DNA from: Hexactinellida sp. DTS-2022
Taxonomy: Eukaryota; Porifera; Hexactinellida
NCBI GenBank assembly: GCA_028753945.1
Contig: JAPNXP010000001.1
Coordinates: 15,304,501-15,368,500 of the forward strand
DNA length: 64,000 bases
Reading direction: 5' to 3'
Made by a program: the position numbers and the translations under genes
Shown here: piece after piece, positions 1 to 8,531 of the stretch
How positions within the stretch are numbered: position 1 is the first letter of the stretch
How the letters are laid out: each line of letters begins with the position of its first letter
Notes under the pieces: generated by a model
Seen by the model: only the letters and a program-made list of their open reading frames with translations
The model's database searches: none
Told to the model about the DNA's origin: nothing

Positions 1-660
1 TCCTTAGAATTTTTATTCACTTTCAGTAAGAAGATGAATGAACCAACTGGTATTTGTATCCATCTTAACAAAGTCTACGTCACACAGTGTATAGGTAATT
101 TCCTCACTGTACACTCTACTGAAGGTAGATACATACAGTCAGTTGGGAGAAGAGGCGAGAAAGAACTGGAATTTCAGTCTCCAAGAGGAGTAGCTGTATC
201 AACAGTGAGTCATCTTATTTACATTTGTGACTATAACAACAATCGCATTCAATGTTTGAATTTGAATCTAACTTTCAATTCATTCATTCTTAATGTTGAC
301 AGCCCAATAGATATCAAGCTAACTCCACTGAATATTATTGTATTGACAGGTGCGAATCCATGCATTCGATTCTATAACTACTCTCATCAGCTGATTAGAG
401 AGATAATAACTCGAGGAGAAGGTAATCAAGTGATTAGTCCTCTCTACTTCTGTCTCGACAGAGATTTTAATATTCTATTGACTGACTACTCAGCTCATTC
501 TGTCCTGATATTTTCCAGCAGAGGAGAACTGCTGCACAAGTTTGGGAAGGGAGGAGAGGGAAGAGGAGACTTTATCTATCCTACTGGGATAGCTACGGAT
601 AGAGAAGGTAGAATCATAGTTGTCTCTCGAAACCCTGAACATTGTATTCAGCTATTCTGA
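1..660 (+). CDS. NHL-repeat protein, 3' part only (gene runs off the left edge)
   Basis: The reading frame is open from base 1, so the ATG at 34 is probably internal and the gene begins outside the window. The visible 219 residues align almost residue for residue with the C-terminal half of the complete protein at 13839-15074 (the line begins SLEFLFTFS in both). It contains beta-propeller NHL-type blades: a middle one around YICDYNNNRIQCLNL and a last one with FIYPTGIATDREGRIIVVS near the C-terminus. NHL propellers are binding platforms, often in TRIM-type ubiquitin ligases or RNA-binding regulators; no catalytic domain is visible here. The stop is TGA at 658-660. About 170 bases of 3' flank are also conserved with the 13839 gene, which argues for a recent tandem duplication including flanks. 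Partner and pathway cannot be told from the sequence. Confidence 0.8.
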   Translation, partial: SLEFLFTFSKKMNEPTGICIHLNKVYVTQCIGNFLTVHSTEGRYIQSVGRRGEKELEFQSPRGVAVSTVSHLIYICDYNNNRIQCLNLNLTFNSFILNVDSPIDIKLTPLNIIVLTGANPCIRFYNYSHQLIREIITRGEGNQVISPLYFCLDRDFNILLTDYSAHSVLIFSSRGELLHKFGKGGEGRGDFIYPTGIATDREGRIIVVSRNPEHCIQLF

Positions 661-900
661 TTCCATCTTAGACCTTTCAAAACTTTATATACTTTCTAGT
701 GTTAAGTCCCCCGTATACTTCACTATTCCGATCAATATAATCCATTGTAAATTAGACTGTTTTCAAATCGTTTGTAGATACCTTTTGTGTCTCTTTTCTG
801 CTATTATACCTATTATTTAATATTAATTTATAATAACCGGAATTTTATATTAACATATTAACGAGGCAGGTTTACTGTAATGAGATATAAAGTATTGTAT
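661..900 (+). other. 3' flank / probable 3' UTR of the partial NHL gene
   Basis: This AT-rich stretch matches the sequence downstream of 15074 (shared words such as GTATACTT, ATCAATATAATC and TACCTTTTGTGTCTCT). It ends near 840-880 in a short piece ending GGTTTACTGTA, which resembles the terminus of a pogo-like transposon. No clear AATAAA was seen. Confidence 0.4.
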
Positions 901-1216
901 ATAATTAGATGCAGGGGACCGGACCGGACCGATCGGTTTCAGTCGCTGGTCTGGACCGGTGTAAGCCTGCTTTGGGGGGCCCAGCGCGGCGTTTTAGGGC
1001 CCCTGTCCCTAAAGCCCTAGCGTTTAGGGATCCCGTTCCCATATCGCTAGTGTTTTAAAGCACAGGGAGCCCAAAACGCTAGCGATATAGGGATCAATTC
1101 AGAGATATAGGGACCCCACCCAAGGCCACCCATATCGAATCTACAGGCTCAAGGCATACCCTAGGCCAGGGCCAACCATATACAACCTATACGCTCAAGG
1201 CATAGTCTTCTACATA
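901..1216. repeat. GC-rich degenerate repeat with inverted CTAGCG/TTAGGGA words
   Basis: A non-coding stretch much richer in G+C than its surroundings. It is built from variants of AACGCTAGCGAT-TAGGGA read in both directions. The same words fill 1730-2090, so both blocks are copies or halves of one repeat. A CACCGGTGTAA-type end occurs at about 955 and again near 1920 and 2070. Confidence 0.5.
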
Positions 1217-1360
1217 CAGGTGCAACCTCGATTATCCGGACTTTTTGGGAACACTCAAATGAGTCCGGATAATTTATAGTCTGGATAATCGAGTCCGGAT
1301 AAAATAATTACATAACAGTTGGGACCAACATAGAGTGTCCGGATAATCGAGGTTGCATTG
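1217..1360. mobile_element. pogo/Tigger-like MITE, 144 bp, TA target duplication
   Basis: The ends are inverted repeats of about 24 bp (left GTGCAACCTCGATTATCCGG, right its complement). A TA dinucleotide lies immediately outside both ends (1215-1216 and 1361-1362). The TIR type (CAG..AACCTCGATTATCCGG) and the TA target are typical of pogo/Tigger-type Tc1-mariner relatives. There is no coding capacity, so it is non-autonomous. Internal copies of TCCGGATAAT repeat the TIR core. Confidence 0.75.
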
Positions 1361-1405
1361 TATTGCCCAAATCCTTCACCATCTTTAGTTTTTGAGTGAA
1401 AAATA

Positions 1406-1593
1406 GTGAAAAATAGAAAGAGGATCAATATATTTTGTAAATGCCGTACTCAGGAAGGATGCAAAATGATACAATGTACAGATTGTCAAGAATGGTTTCA
1501 CGAAGAATGTATGCATGCGGATCGCCGGATCCCGATCTGGCGTGGACAGACCCAAACTATAAGTGGGCGTGTGGAATTTGCAAAGAAATGTAG
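1406..1593 (+). pseudogene. PHD-finger fragment with a frameshift
   Basis: The frame from 1406 encodes CKCRTQEGCKMIQCTDCQ followed by EWFHEEC, the first six metal ligands of a PHD zinc finger (C-x-C, C-x2-C, H-x2-C). The last ligand pair is not in that frame. It reappears in another frame from 1543, where WTDPNYKWACGIC ends at a stop at 1591-1593. A small indel near 1530-1543 therefore breaks the domain. No neighbouring exon was recognised. It may be a decayed piece of a transposon-borne or host PHD gene; the flanks are repeat DNA. Confidence 0.55.
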
Positions 1594-2340
1594 TGTTAGT
1601 TAGGCCTACCGTAGGTATTATAATACGGTAAATTACCTATCTATATATTATATCATCAAGTAGTCACATAATCATAGGTACTTTAGACCTTTAATTTAGG
1701 ATTATAGGATATAATCACTTTATGTAAACTTAGGCCCCTAAATCTCTAGTAATTTAGGGCACAGAAAGAGGATACCCAAAACACTGGCGTACCTGTATCA
1801 CTAGCGATTTAGGGACCCCACGATCACAAAACGCTATCGATTTAGGGATCCCCGTCCCTAAATCGCTAGCGTTTTAGGGACGGGGATCCCTAAATCGCTG
1901 GATACCCAAAACGCGCTTACACCGGTGTAAACGCGTTTTGGGGACCCCAGCGTTTCAGGAACCACGTCCCTAAATCGCTAGCGTTTTGGCTCCCCTGGGC
2001 TTTAAAATACTAGCGATTGGATATAGGGACGGGGGTCCCTAAAACGCTGGGCGCCCCAAAACGCGCTTACACCGGTATACAAACTTTTCTGCTAATTGCA
2101 GCCAGCGGGCAACAAACAACCCATTTGCTGTAGTAAGATAGATAAAGTATTTATTTATTAACTAATTTACTCAACCTAGCTGCTTCCCAGTATGTAACAT
2201 GTTTATCCAGCATTGGATAAGGCTCGCCTAAAGCCTTTCCGTATGAACTTTGTACCTCTAAAGCCTGAGTTTCAATTCTTCTCGCAGAGGCAGATATTTC
2301 CATTCGTATCCTTATTTACTCAAATAATAGTCCATACGGG
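1594..2340. repeat. Gene-less stretch, second block of the GC-rich CTAGCG/TTAGGGA repeat
   Basis: Bases 1594-1729 are plain AT-rich sequence. From 1730 to 2090 the stretch repeats CCCTAAATCGCTAGCGTTTT and its complement many times. Near 1911-1946 a palindrome is centred on TTACACCGGTGTAA. Bases 2091-2340 hold nothing I can recognise. Confidence 0.45.
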
Positions 2341-2430
2341 CAGTGGCGTAGCCAGGGTGCGCACTTGGGAACAGGCCACATCCAAAAAAAATTGCCCACC
2401 AAGATGTCCACTAGTATAATACCATAGTGC
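2341..2430. mobile_element. hAT-type element end (fragment)
   Basis: CAGTGGCGTAGCCAGG at 2341-2356 is identical to the terminal repeat of the hAT-like element at 18010-19421. No matching opposite terminus was found nearby, so this is a truncated copy; the right limit is a guess. Confidence 0.4.
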
Positions 2431-2510
2431 GGAAATGCCGCACCCATAATTTACAGTGCAGCTAAAATTCATTATATCCTAGGCTATTATTCGAGTGAAA
2501 ATACGGTACG

Positions 2511-2608
2511 TATATGTTGTAGGCGAAATTGAGTACCAGGCGAGATTGAGTCTCAATCTCGCCTGAAACTCAATTTCGCCTGGTACTCAATTTCGCCTGC
2601 GACATATA
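2511..2608. repeat. Compound palindrome of GGCGAAATTGAG words
   Basis: Two outer arms of 33 bp (2511-2543 and 2576-2608) are near-perfect complements. A second palindrome (2539-2563) is centred on GATTGAGTCTCAATC. The whole can fold as a long cruciform. Its ends (TATATGT / ACATATA) suggest a small foldback-type MITE, but no target duplication is certain. Confidence 0.55.
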
Positions 2609-2920
2609 TATTCCAATACATAATACGTCTCTAGACAAGTGCATCGTGCTGTATAAACCATGGATTGTATTCGTGTAACAGTCTACTCCAGTTATTACGA
2701 AGTCGAATGTATCAAAATATCGCTTTAATATAACGAGTTATTTATGTTCTCCCAATCTAGTGTTTTAGCGAACTAAATGAAACGGTCCCTTTGACTTCGT
2801 TATAGCGAGCAGTTCATTTTGTTTACAAACTGACACATTACAATGTCCCAAATAAATATTTTTATGTGAATATTTGTCAATTCTGAGATCATAATAATTA
2901 CTGAAACTAACGAGTGTAGA
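2609..2920. other. Intergenic stretch upstream of the second NHL gene
   Basis: AT-rich, no open frame of interest and no clear TATA box. It presumably holds the promoter of the gene starting at 2921, but no element could be assigned. Confidence 0.3.
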
Positions 2921-4156
2921 ATGGCAACTGAGTTTGTAGCGGACATGCGAGAAGAGACAGCCAGAGAGCTGGAACGAATTCGAGGGGAAGTGGTGATAGC
3001 GAAAGAGGAGTTGCGAGTCCGATTCGAGTATTATATCCAAGTGCTACGTGGCAGACACCTCGAACTGGTGGCACAGCTGGATGAAGTGGTCCGTGTGGCA
3101 GAGACACAAGTGGAGGATAGACAGGTGAAGCTGAATCAATTGAAAGTGACCAAAGCTGATGCGTCTCACAATCTCCAACACAATGAGCTCAATGAGACTC
3201 TAGTAAATGTGTCCCGAGAGTTGGACGAGAAGATACGGGGGCTAGAGGCGACTGTGGATCGGATTCCATCTGTGTGGCTCGAGTGGCATGACGGGTGGTT
3301 GGAAGGTGGCATGGCTGGATTGTGTCGCTTGTGTGAGGGTGTATCCTACGTGAACAGACACAACCCAGTGTGGTCTGGTGTCAATAGAGGAGAGGGACAG
3401 ATGGAAATAAAATATCCTTCTGGTCTGTCAATAGACAGAGACAATGGAGATATTTATGTGTGTGATACATGGGCTCACAGGATTCAGGTGTTTAGCAAAG
3501 AAGGGAAATATTCGAGAACAATTACACAAACTGGTATGATTGGTTCTAATTCCATAGCTGTCTCACTCCATCATCTGTTTGTCAGCTGTGTTAGTCCATT
3601 TAATATATGCAAGCTAGATAAAGTGTCTGGGGACATTCTGTGTCGTTTTGAAATTGAGGATGCCATGCGTGGTCTGTCAGTTGACACAAACACACTGTAT
3701 GTAGGAATGTATGGAACTAATAGCATATCTCATTTCAGTGTTGAGGATTTGCGGTCTGTCGATAAGACTCCACTTAACTCTCCACATATAACAGAGACAA
3801 CTAGGCTATGGGACCTAAAATTAGCTCCCTCTCTGTTTATAGTCCTGTTCGATGGGTGTCCCTATCCTGTCCAATCATTTTCCAGAGATGGAAACCTAAT
3901 GCATTCGATTGTGTCACAGGAACAGCTTATTGAACCTTATTATTTCTGTCTGGACAGACACAGGAATATTATAATTAGTCACTATGGAGCTCATAATATT
4001 AAAGTGTTCAACAGAGAGGGACAGCTTGTCAGTACCATGGGACACGAAGGGACAGGACCTGGAGAGTTCCAATATCCTCAAGGCATAGGCATCAACAAGG
4101 AGGGACTTGTTGTTGTTGTTGATCGGAAAGATTCTCACAAACTGCAATTTTTTTAG
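2921..4156 (+). CDS. Coiled-coil plus NHL-repeat (beta-propeller) protein
   Basis: A complete 411-residue frame from ATG to TAG with no intron. Residues 1-120 are rich in E, R, L and Q with heptad spacing and should form a coiled coil. The remainder is a propeller: a first clear NHL blade at about residues 155-193 (YPSGLSIDRDNGDIYVCD, then HRIQVF) and a last one at about 377-411 (FQYPQGIGINKEGLVVVVD), which closes the protein. The layout matches TRIM/NHL proteins without the RING and B-box, so ubiquitin-ligase activity cannot be inferred; it is better read as an oligomeric scaffold. It is more diverged from the 1-660 and 13839-15074 proteins than those are from each other, but has the same length and architecture, so the three form a local family. 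Confidence 0.82.
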   Translation: MATEFVADMREETARELERIRGEVVIAKEELRVRFEYYIQVLRGRHLELVAQLDEVVRVAETQVEDRQVKLNQLKVTKADASHNLQHNELNETLVNVSRELDEKIRGLEATVDRIPSVWLEWHDGWLEGGMAGLCRLCEGVSYVNRHNPVWSGVNRGEGQMEIKYPSGLSIDRDNGDIYVCDTWAHRIQVFSKEGKYSRTITQTGMIGSNSIAVSLHHLFVSCVSPFNICKLDKVSGDILCRFEIEDAMRGLSVDTNTLYVGMYGTNSISHFSVEDLRSVDKTPLNSPHITETTRLWDLKLAPSLFIVLFDGCPYPVQSFSRDGNLMHSIVSQEQLIEPYYFCLDRHRNIIISHYGAHNIKVFNREGQLVSTMGHEGTGPGEFQYPQGIGINKEGLVVVVDRKDSHKLQFF

Positions 4157-4526
4157 ATATTATTATTCACAAACTTTTTATTTTTATTTCCATTATTTTC
4201 TTCAATATTTTATTGTAGATGCATGTTTTCGATATTTCTAATATCGTTTGTTTGTAGAACACCAACATCAACTTGTATTTTTTTGATTACCTGAAATATA
4301 CTTCGTATTAACCGTGTCCGTACTAACGAGGTTCTACTGTATTGTACCAGTATAGCTTGAATCCAAAATTAATTTCCAAGAGGGTAACGACTTGTGGGAA
4401 ATAGCGCAGTCCATTACAGATCAACTCCTAAAATTATTCTAGACAGAATTGAAATTCTTCATAGATTTAAAGCAGTATTCTGTAATTATCTTGTATATGG
4501 GGTATTGTGGGTGGTAAATTCAAGTA
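4157..4526. other. Gene-less stretch with a pogo-like terminus
   Basis: AT-rich 3' flank of the NHL gene. Around 4310-4345 the sequence ACGAGGTTCTACTGTA resembles a pogo/Tigger terminus, with no partner found. Nothing else recognised. Confidence 0.3.
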
Positions 4527-5303
4527 ATGCGTCTTAACGTAAACTACCAACCACCAAAATATAGTGCCTTCAAAGAAACATGCTGTCGGTATTCTTCTGT
4601 GACTCTTCCCAAACGCCACATCCCTTACTGCACTGACTCAGAAATAGTTCGGCTCAAACAAGTTTTCCACACATTTGCATCCCTTGAAGTTTGCGGTGCT
4701 CTAACTATGGGCAAAACCAAAAATGCAAACGAATCCCTCCACTCTGTAGTCTGGCATAACTCGCCCAAGGGTAAATACGTCGTTCAGAAGTCCCTTGAAT
4801 GCAGCACCGCTCTGGCAGTGACGAGTTTCAATGAGGGCTCTCTCTCGTTCGCTGCTATTCTACGAGAATACGGTGTTTCCGTTTCTGCATCCACTGTACA
4901 GCACCTGGCTTCTAGAGACAAGACAAGAACGTATAATCGCGAGAGGGCGATCAGTGAGACCCAGAAGCGACGTAGACGCCAGCATAGCGTCCGTAGCCAA
5001 GCGGCCGAAGCCTCGCGTCAGAGGAGGGATAAAACGGCTTCTAAATACATCCCTGGTGCCTTTGGTACAGAACTCCTGTCTACACAATCTGTAGCAGATC
5101 CTGATAGCGTAGAAGAATCGGACACAGCGTGTGCCACCTGTGAATCACGCATCTGCCCAATTGGTCGGAGGAGAAAGGTCGAAGAATGGATCGGATGTGA
5201 CCTTTGTGATCGCTGGTATCATGGAAAATGTGTGGGAGTGAATAAGGTCTCAGCTTTCACCGATTCGCCCTTCTTTTGCCCAGACTGTGAAGACTCTTCT
5301 TAA
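4527..5303 (+). CDS. Mutator-like transposase C-terminal region fused to a PHD finger
   Basis: The 258-residue frame contains TKNANESLHSVVW around residues 64-76, followed by an alternating region through ALAVTSFNEG. This is the signature of the C-terminal part of animal Mutator-like transposases. A basic stretch follows (RERAISETQKRRRRQ), then a C4HC3 PHD finger at about residues 200-256 (CATC, CDLCDRWYHGKC, CPDC). The upstream half, which should carry the catalytic DDE residues, is missing: the frame is closed by a stop 12 bases before the ATG and the next gene ends at 4156. It is therefore a 5'-truncated transposon relic or a reused fragment. The intact frame and an AATAAA downstream leave open that it is expressed. 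PHD fingers normally read histone H3 tails; which ligand this one binds cannot be told. Confidence 0.65.
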   Translation: MRLNVNYQPPKYSAFKETCCRYSSVTLPKRHIPYCTDSEIVRLKQVFHTFASLEVCGALTMGKTKNANESLHSVVWHNSPKGKYVVQKSLECSTALAVTSFNEGSLSFAAILREYGVSVSASTVQHLASRDKTRTYNRERAISETQKRRRRQHSVRSQAAEASRQRRDKTASKYIPGAFGTELLSTQSVADPDSVEESDTACATCESRICPIGRRRKVEEWIGCDLCDRWYHGKCVGVNKVSAFTDSPFFCPDCEDSS

Positions 5304-5364
5304 TATCACTCTTCATTATTCATTGTGTTAGTCTGTCTGTTTGTATTGTTTAGAAAATAGAGCA

Positions 5365-5370
5365 AATAAA
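5365..5370 (+). promoter_or_regulatory. AATAAA polyadenylation signal
   Basis: A canonical hexamer 62 bases downstream of the stop codon at 5301-5303, in the right place to end the transcript of the transposase/PHD frame. Confidence 0.5.
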
Positions 5371-5403
5371 AGTCATTGAGCTTTGAAAGTGTTTTGAATG
5401 ATC

Positions 5404-5583
5404 TCAGAATTATATTATTTAGTTTTTCCTAGGAGGGGGGGACTTGAATGCGCATGGGGAGGGGGGGAAATGCCCCCCTACAACCCCCTGTATGAAACCC
5501 TGATTATTCCTTTGTTAGTATTTTTTTAATTATCTTGTATTCTAGAATCTACATGGTCAAGACACCCAATTGAATTTTGTCTG
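5404..5583. other. Intergenic stretch before the monooxygenase
   Basis: Contains a G-run/C-run segment (5431-5490) that looks like a transposon end, then AT-rich sequence leading to the ATG at 5584. No promoter motif could be assigned. Confidence 0.25.
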
Positions 5584-6936
5584 ATGTCGAAAAGGATAGC
5601 AATTATAGGAGCAGGTCCATCTGGACTCTCAGCTATGAGAGCGTTTCGAATGGCAGAGTTGAAAGGCGAAAATATCCCGGAAATAGTTTGCTTTGAAAAG
5701 CAAGAGGATTGGGGTGGTGTATGGAATTACACATGGCGAACTGGCACTGATGAATATGGTGATACAGTGCATAGCAGTATGTATAGAAATATGTGGTCGA
5801 ATAATCCGAAGGAGATCGTAGAACTCCCTGATTACACGTTTTCGGAGCATTTTTGTAAGCCTATTCCTTCATTCTTGCCACGAGCGGTACTTCTTGATTA
5901 CATATTAGGGAGAGCAAAGAAATCGGATATAAGGCAGTTTATCAAATTCAACATGCGAGTTGAAAGTGTTGTGTACATGAATGATAAATTCATAATTCGT
6001 GTATGGAATAAAAGAGAAAATTGTGTGTTCTCAGAAGAATTTGATTATGTGATTGTCGCAAGTGGCAACTTTTCAGTCCCGCATATTCCAGAATACAAAG
6101 GAGTTGATTCATTTCCGGGTCGTATTATCCACTCACATGATTTCCGAAATGCAGAACAATTCAAAGGTCAGGATGTGATAATAATTGGTAGTGCACTTTC
6201 TGCAGAAGATATTGCTATCCAATGTTGGAAGTATGGTTCTAAATCTGTTACAATTGCTTATCGAAAAAGACCTAGGAAATTTAATTGGCCTGAAGGGATT
6301 ATAGAGAGACATCTTTTAGATCACATGGAAGGGAAAACAGCAGTGTTCCACGATGGTTTTCGTCAGAATGCAGATGCGCTAATCTATTGCACTGGTTATT
6401 TATTCCATTATCCTTTTATGGAAGATAAGCTGAAACTGAAGAATGATGCACAACTGAAATATTGCCCGGGACTCTACAAGGGAGTAGTTTGTCAAAATAA
6501 TCACAGACTATTTTATATGGGAATGACCTGTCTATTGTACCCTTTGATTAACATCGACATTCAAGCTTGGTTCTTGCGTGATGTAATTTTAGAGAGAATC
6601 ATTTTGCCTTCGAATGAAGATATTCAGAAAGATATTTGCTTTTGGATGAAAAGAGAGGAAACTTGTAGGATGTCTATTGAGAAATTCTACTTTCAGACTG
6701 ATTATCTCAGAGATCTTTTGACACACCTGGGTGATTATTCTAAACCTAATTTTGACCTACTTTCACAGTATTATTTAATTCGACAAGAGCATAAGAAGAA
6801 GGATGTTCTCACATATAGGGACCATTCTTACACTTCGGCTACAACTGGAATAGTCTCTCCTAATCGTGCTGTCAAATGGATTGATGCAAAGGCTTTGGAG
6901 ACGTTGGACACATTTTTAGAATCCGAATTTATATAG
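5584..6936 (+). CDS. Flavin-containing monooxygenase of the bacterial trimethylamine monooxygenase type
   Basis: One uninterrupted 450-residue frame, the usual length of bacterial trimethylamine monooxygenase. Visible motifs in order: FAD-binding GAGPSG at residues 9-14; the conserved stretch EIVCFEKQEDWGGVWNYTWR typical of this clade; the FMO identifying motif FPGRIIHSHDF near 177-187; the NADPH-binding GSALSAED near 202-209; and YCTGY near 268-272. The family uses NADPH and O2 to oxygenate nitrogen or sulfur in small substrates such as trimethylamine. Substrate here is inferred from similarity only. Unlike vertebrate microsomal FMOs it lacks a hydrophobic C-terminal anchor, so it is probably soluble. 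Base composition resembles the neighbours, so any transfer from bacteria would be old. Flanking animal-type genes and transposons argue against contamination. Confidence 0.88.
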   Translation: MSKRIAIIGAGPSGLSAMRAFRMAELKGENIPEIVCFEKQEDWGGVWNYTWRTGTDEYGDTVHSSMYRNMWSNNPKEIVELPDYTFSEHFCKPIPSFLPRAVLLDYILGRAKKSDIRQFIKFNMRVESVVYMNDKFIIRVWNKRENCVFSEEFDYVIVASGNFSVPHIPEYKGVDSFPGRIIHSHDFRNAEQFKGQDVIIIGSALSAEDIAIQCWKYGSKSVTIAYRKRPRKFNWPEGIIERHLLDHMEGKTAVFHDGFRQNADALIYCTGYLFHYPFMEDKLKLKNDAQLKYCPGLYKGVVCQNNHRLFYMGMTCLLYPLINIDIQAWFLRDVILERIILPSNEDIQKDICFWMKREETCRMSIEKFYFQTDYLRDLLTHLGDYSKPNFDLLSQYYLIRQEHKKKDVLTYRDHSYTSATTGIVSPNRAVKWIDAKALETLDTFLESEFI

Positions 6937-7039
6937 TTTTATATGTTTCCATAAATATTCAACATTTATATATTTGGACAAATTTTGTATGTAGGAATAG
7001 GATTGTCCCATAATTCATAGGATTAACTTTCATGATTCA

Positions 7040-7762
7040 CGAGCCCTTCGGTCTCTGTCGCTTTGCGACAGATCGGTGCTACACACCTCAAGTTAACGGC
7101 CGCTTCGCGGCTTTACTCCTCACTAAACAATACAGGGGCGGCACGTCCTTTCGAAAAGTTAGTATCACGGAGAATTTTACAGTATCTGAATGTGGTCCGG
7201 CGACGCGGCACCCGGCATTTGAATGTGATTCGGCAATTATTAAACCTTAAATTATTAAATTATCAATTAATTGTTAATTTAGAACAGATAGATGGCACAG
7301 CAAAGCTGGCCATCCTGAAAAGTGGTACGGCGTAGGCCGCACCAGCCGTACCGGGTAGGCCGCCCCTGCAATAGATTAGTTTACATAGTAATATTTTCAT
7401 AGTTATATACGTACTTATAATATCTGTTTATTATCATATGCGTTGAAAGCAAACTTATAGTTTGATTTCGAATTTTCATTAATTTGTTTACCTATTGGTG
7501 TAAACAACAACAACAAATATGCATATTGTGAAATTTGTAAATGCGAAATTCGTGTTCAGCATACTTGTTTACCTATAATACCCGTTGAAAGCTAACTTCT
7601 AGGTTGATTTTAAATTTTCATTAATTTGTTTACCTATTTTGTGTAAACAACAGCAACCAATATTCTTGTTTACCTATTATAACATTCCCCCATCACTTTA
7701 ATACAATCCGGACAAACAAACACACACACAAACAAACAACAATCGAGATTTATTAATATTGA
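7040..7762 (-). mobile_element. Helitron-like non-autonomous element, copy 1
   Basis: On the minus strand it begins with TC (TCAATATTAATAAATC) and ends in a 7-bp-stem hairpin (CTGTCGC-TTT-GCGACAG) followed by a short tail ending GGGCTCG. The flanking bases are A on the left and T on the right with no target duplication, as expected for Helitrons. The last four bases are CTCG instead of the usual CTRR. The 5' end aligns with that of the copy at 28790-30526, including the TTGTTTGTTTG tract. Inside are two tandem units of about 110 bp (7440-7680) and a nested hAT-like MITE (7133-7368). No Rep/helicase coding. Confidence 0.5.
7133..7368. mobile_element. hAT-like MITE, 236 bp, 5-bp target duplication CAATA
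   Basis: Ends are CAGGGGCGGC and its complement. CAATA stands directly outside both ends (7128-7132 and 7369-7373). The CAG..CTG termini are hAT-like although the duplication is five rather than the usual eight bases. It is nested in the Helitron-like element and non-coding. Confidence 0.6.
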
Positions 7763-7992
7763 TTAAACTGGTTATCTGGTTGTTTGTCATTCCCTGTGGC
7801 AAAATATTTATGGGTTGCCCTTTCCCACTGTTCTACCACTGACCTCAGGGTACCAAATTCTGCAAACATTTCTTTTCATTTCTCTAAACATTTCTTTTCA
7901 TTTCTCTAAACAGCCAACAGTGACACTGTCAGGTCTGTACGAAAGTTAAATTTTAGTTAAACTAGAAAGTTAAACTGTACGAAAGTTAAATT

Positions 7993-8217
7993 GCAGAATG
8001 TGGGCATGTTCTACGAGATGGAGATAAGCTCAAGCGGAGCATTGTAATGATTAATGAAGACCATCCCAATATAAGGTTCTGTCGCACAGGATGCAATACA
8101 GTCTTTCCAGAAAAGACAATGGTGGAAAAACACCAAAATATAGTTTTTCCACCCAAAAGGCAGTTTTTGAAAATTAAATCGCCAAACCTCAACTACTTTA
8201 TAAAAGAGATACCTTAA
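7993..8217 (+). CDS. Possible terminal exon or gene fragment with zinc-finger-like spacing
   Basis: The frame is open from just after a stop at 7987-7989 to TAA at 8215-8217 and gives about 74 residues with a protein-like composition. It includes AECGHVLRDGDKLKRSI and RFCRTGCNTVFPEKTMVEKH, where C, C and H are spaced roughly like a zinc-binding motif. AAATTGCAG at 7988-7996 is a plausible 3' splice acceptor, and the only internal methionines are late, so this would be a last exon whose upstream part is not visible. Not recognised. It could also be a fragment of a transposon protein. Confidence 0.3.
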   Translation, partial: AECGHVLRDGDKLKRSIVMINEDHPNIRFCRTGCNTVFPEKTMVEKHQNIVFPPKRQFLKIKSPNLNYFIKEIP

Positions 8218-8531
8218 TACAAAGTAATATTTATTCAAAAATCAAAATGTTATCAGCTAATCATGATAATTTTTCTTATCGTTAGCATACACGTTTACAT
8301 TAGACAAAAATCCACATTTGATGGCGCATTCAAATGTGAGCTTACATCAAGGTATTATTAGAAAGTAATAGAATTTAAACAATTATTGAAGACAAGTTAA
8401 GCATACGTGAGATTACAAAAATGTAATGAAAGTTAATGAAGGAAATAATTTCAAGATACAAGTATAAATAAGAAATAACATGCTCTCACATATCAACAGA
8501 AAGTTTCATCAAGGATCTACAAAATCTTAAA
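8218..8531 (+). promoter_or_regulatory. Upstream region of the small membrane protein, with TATA box
   Basis: TATAAATA at 8463-8470 lies 62-69 bases before the ATG at 8532, a fitting distance for transcription to start near 8495. The rest (8218-8462) is AT-rich and featureless. Confidence 0.4.

Noticed and set aside
7986..8238. Two minus-strand frames
   Set aside because: They overlap the better plus-strand exon-like frame and show no motif.
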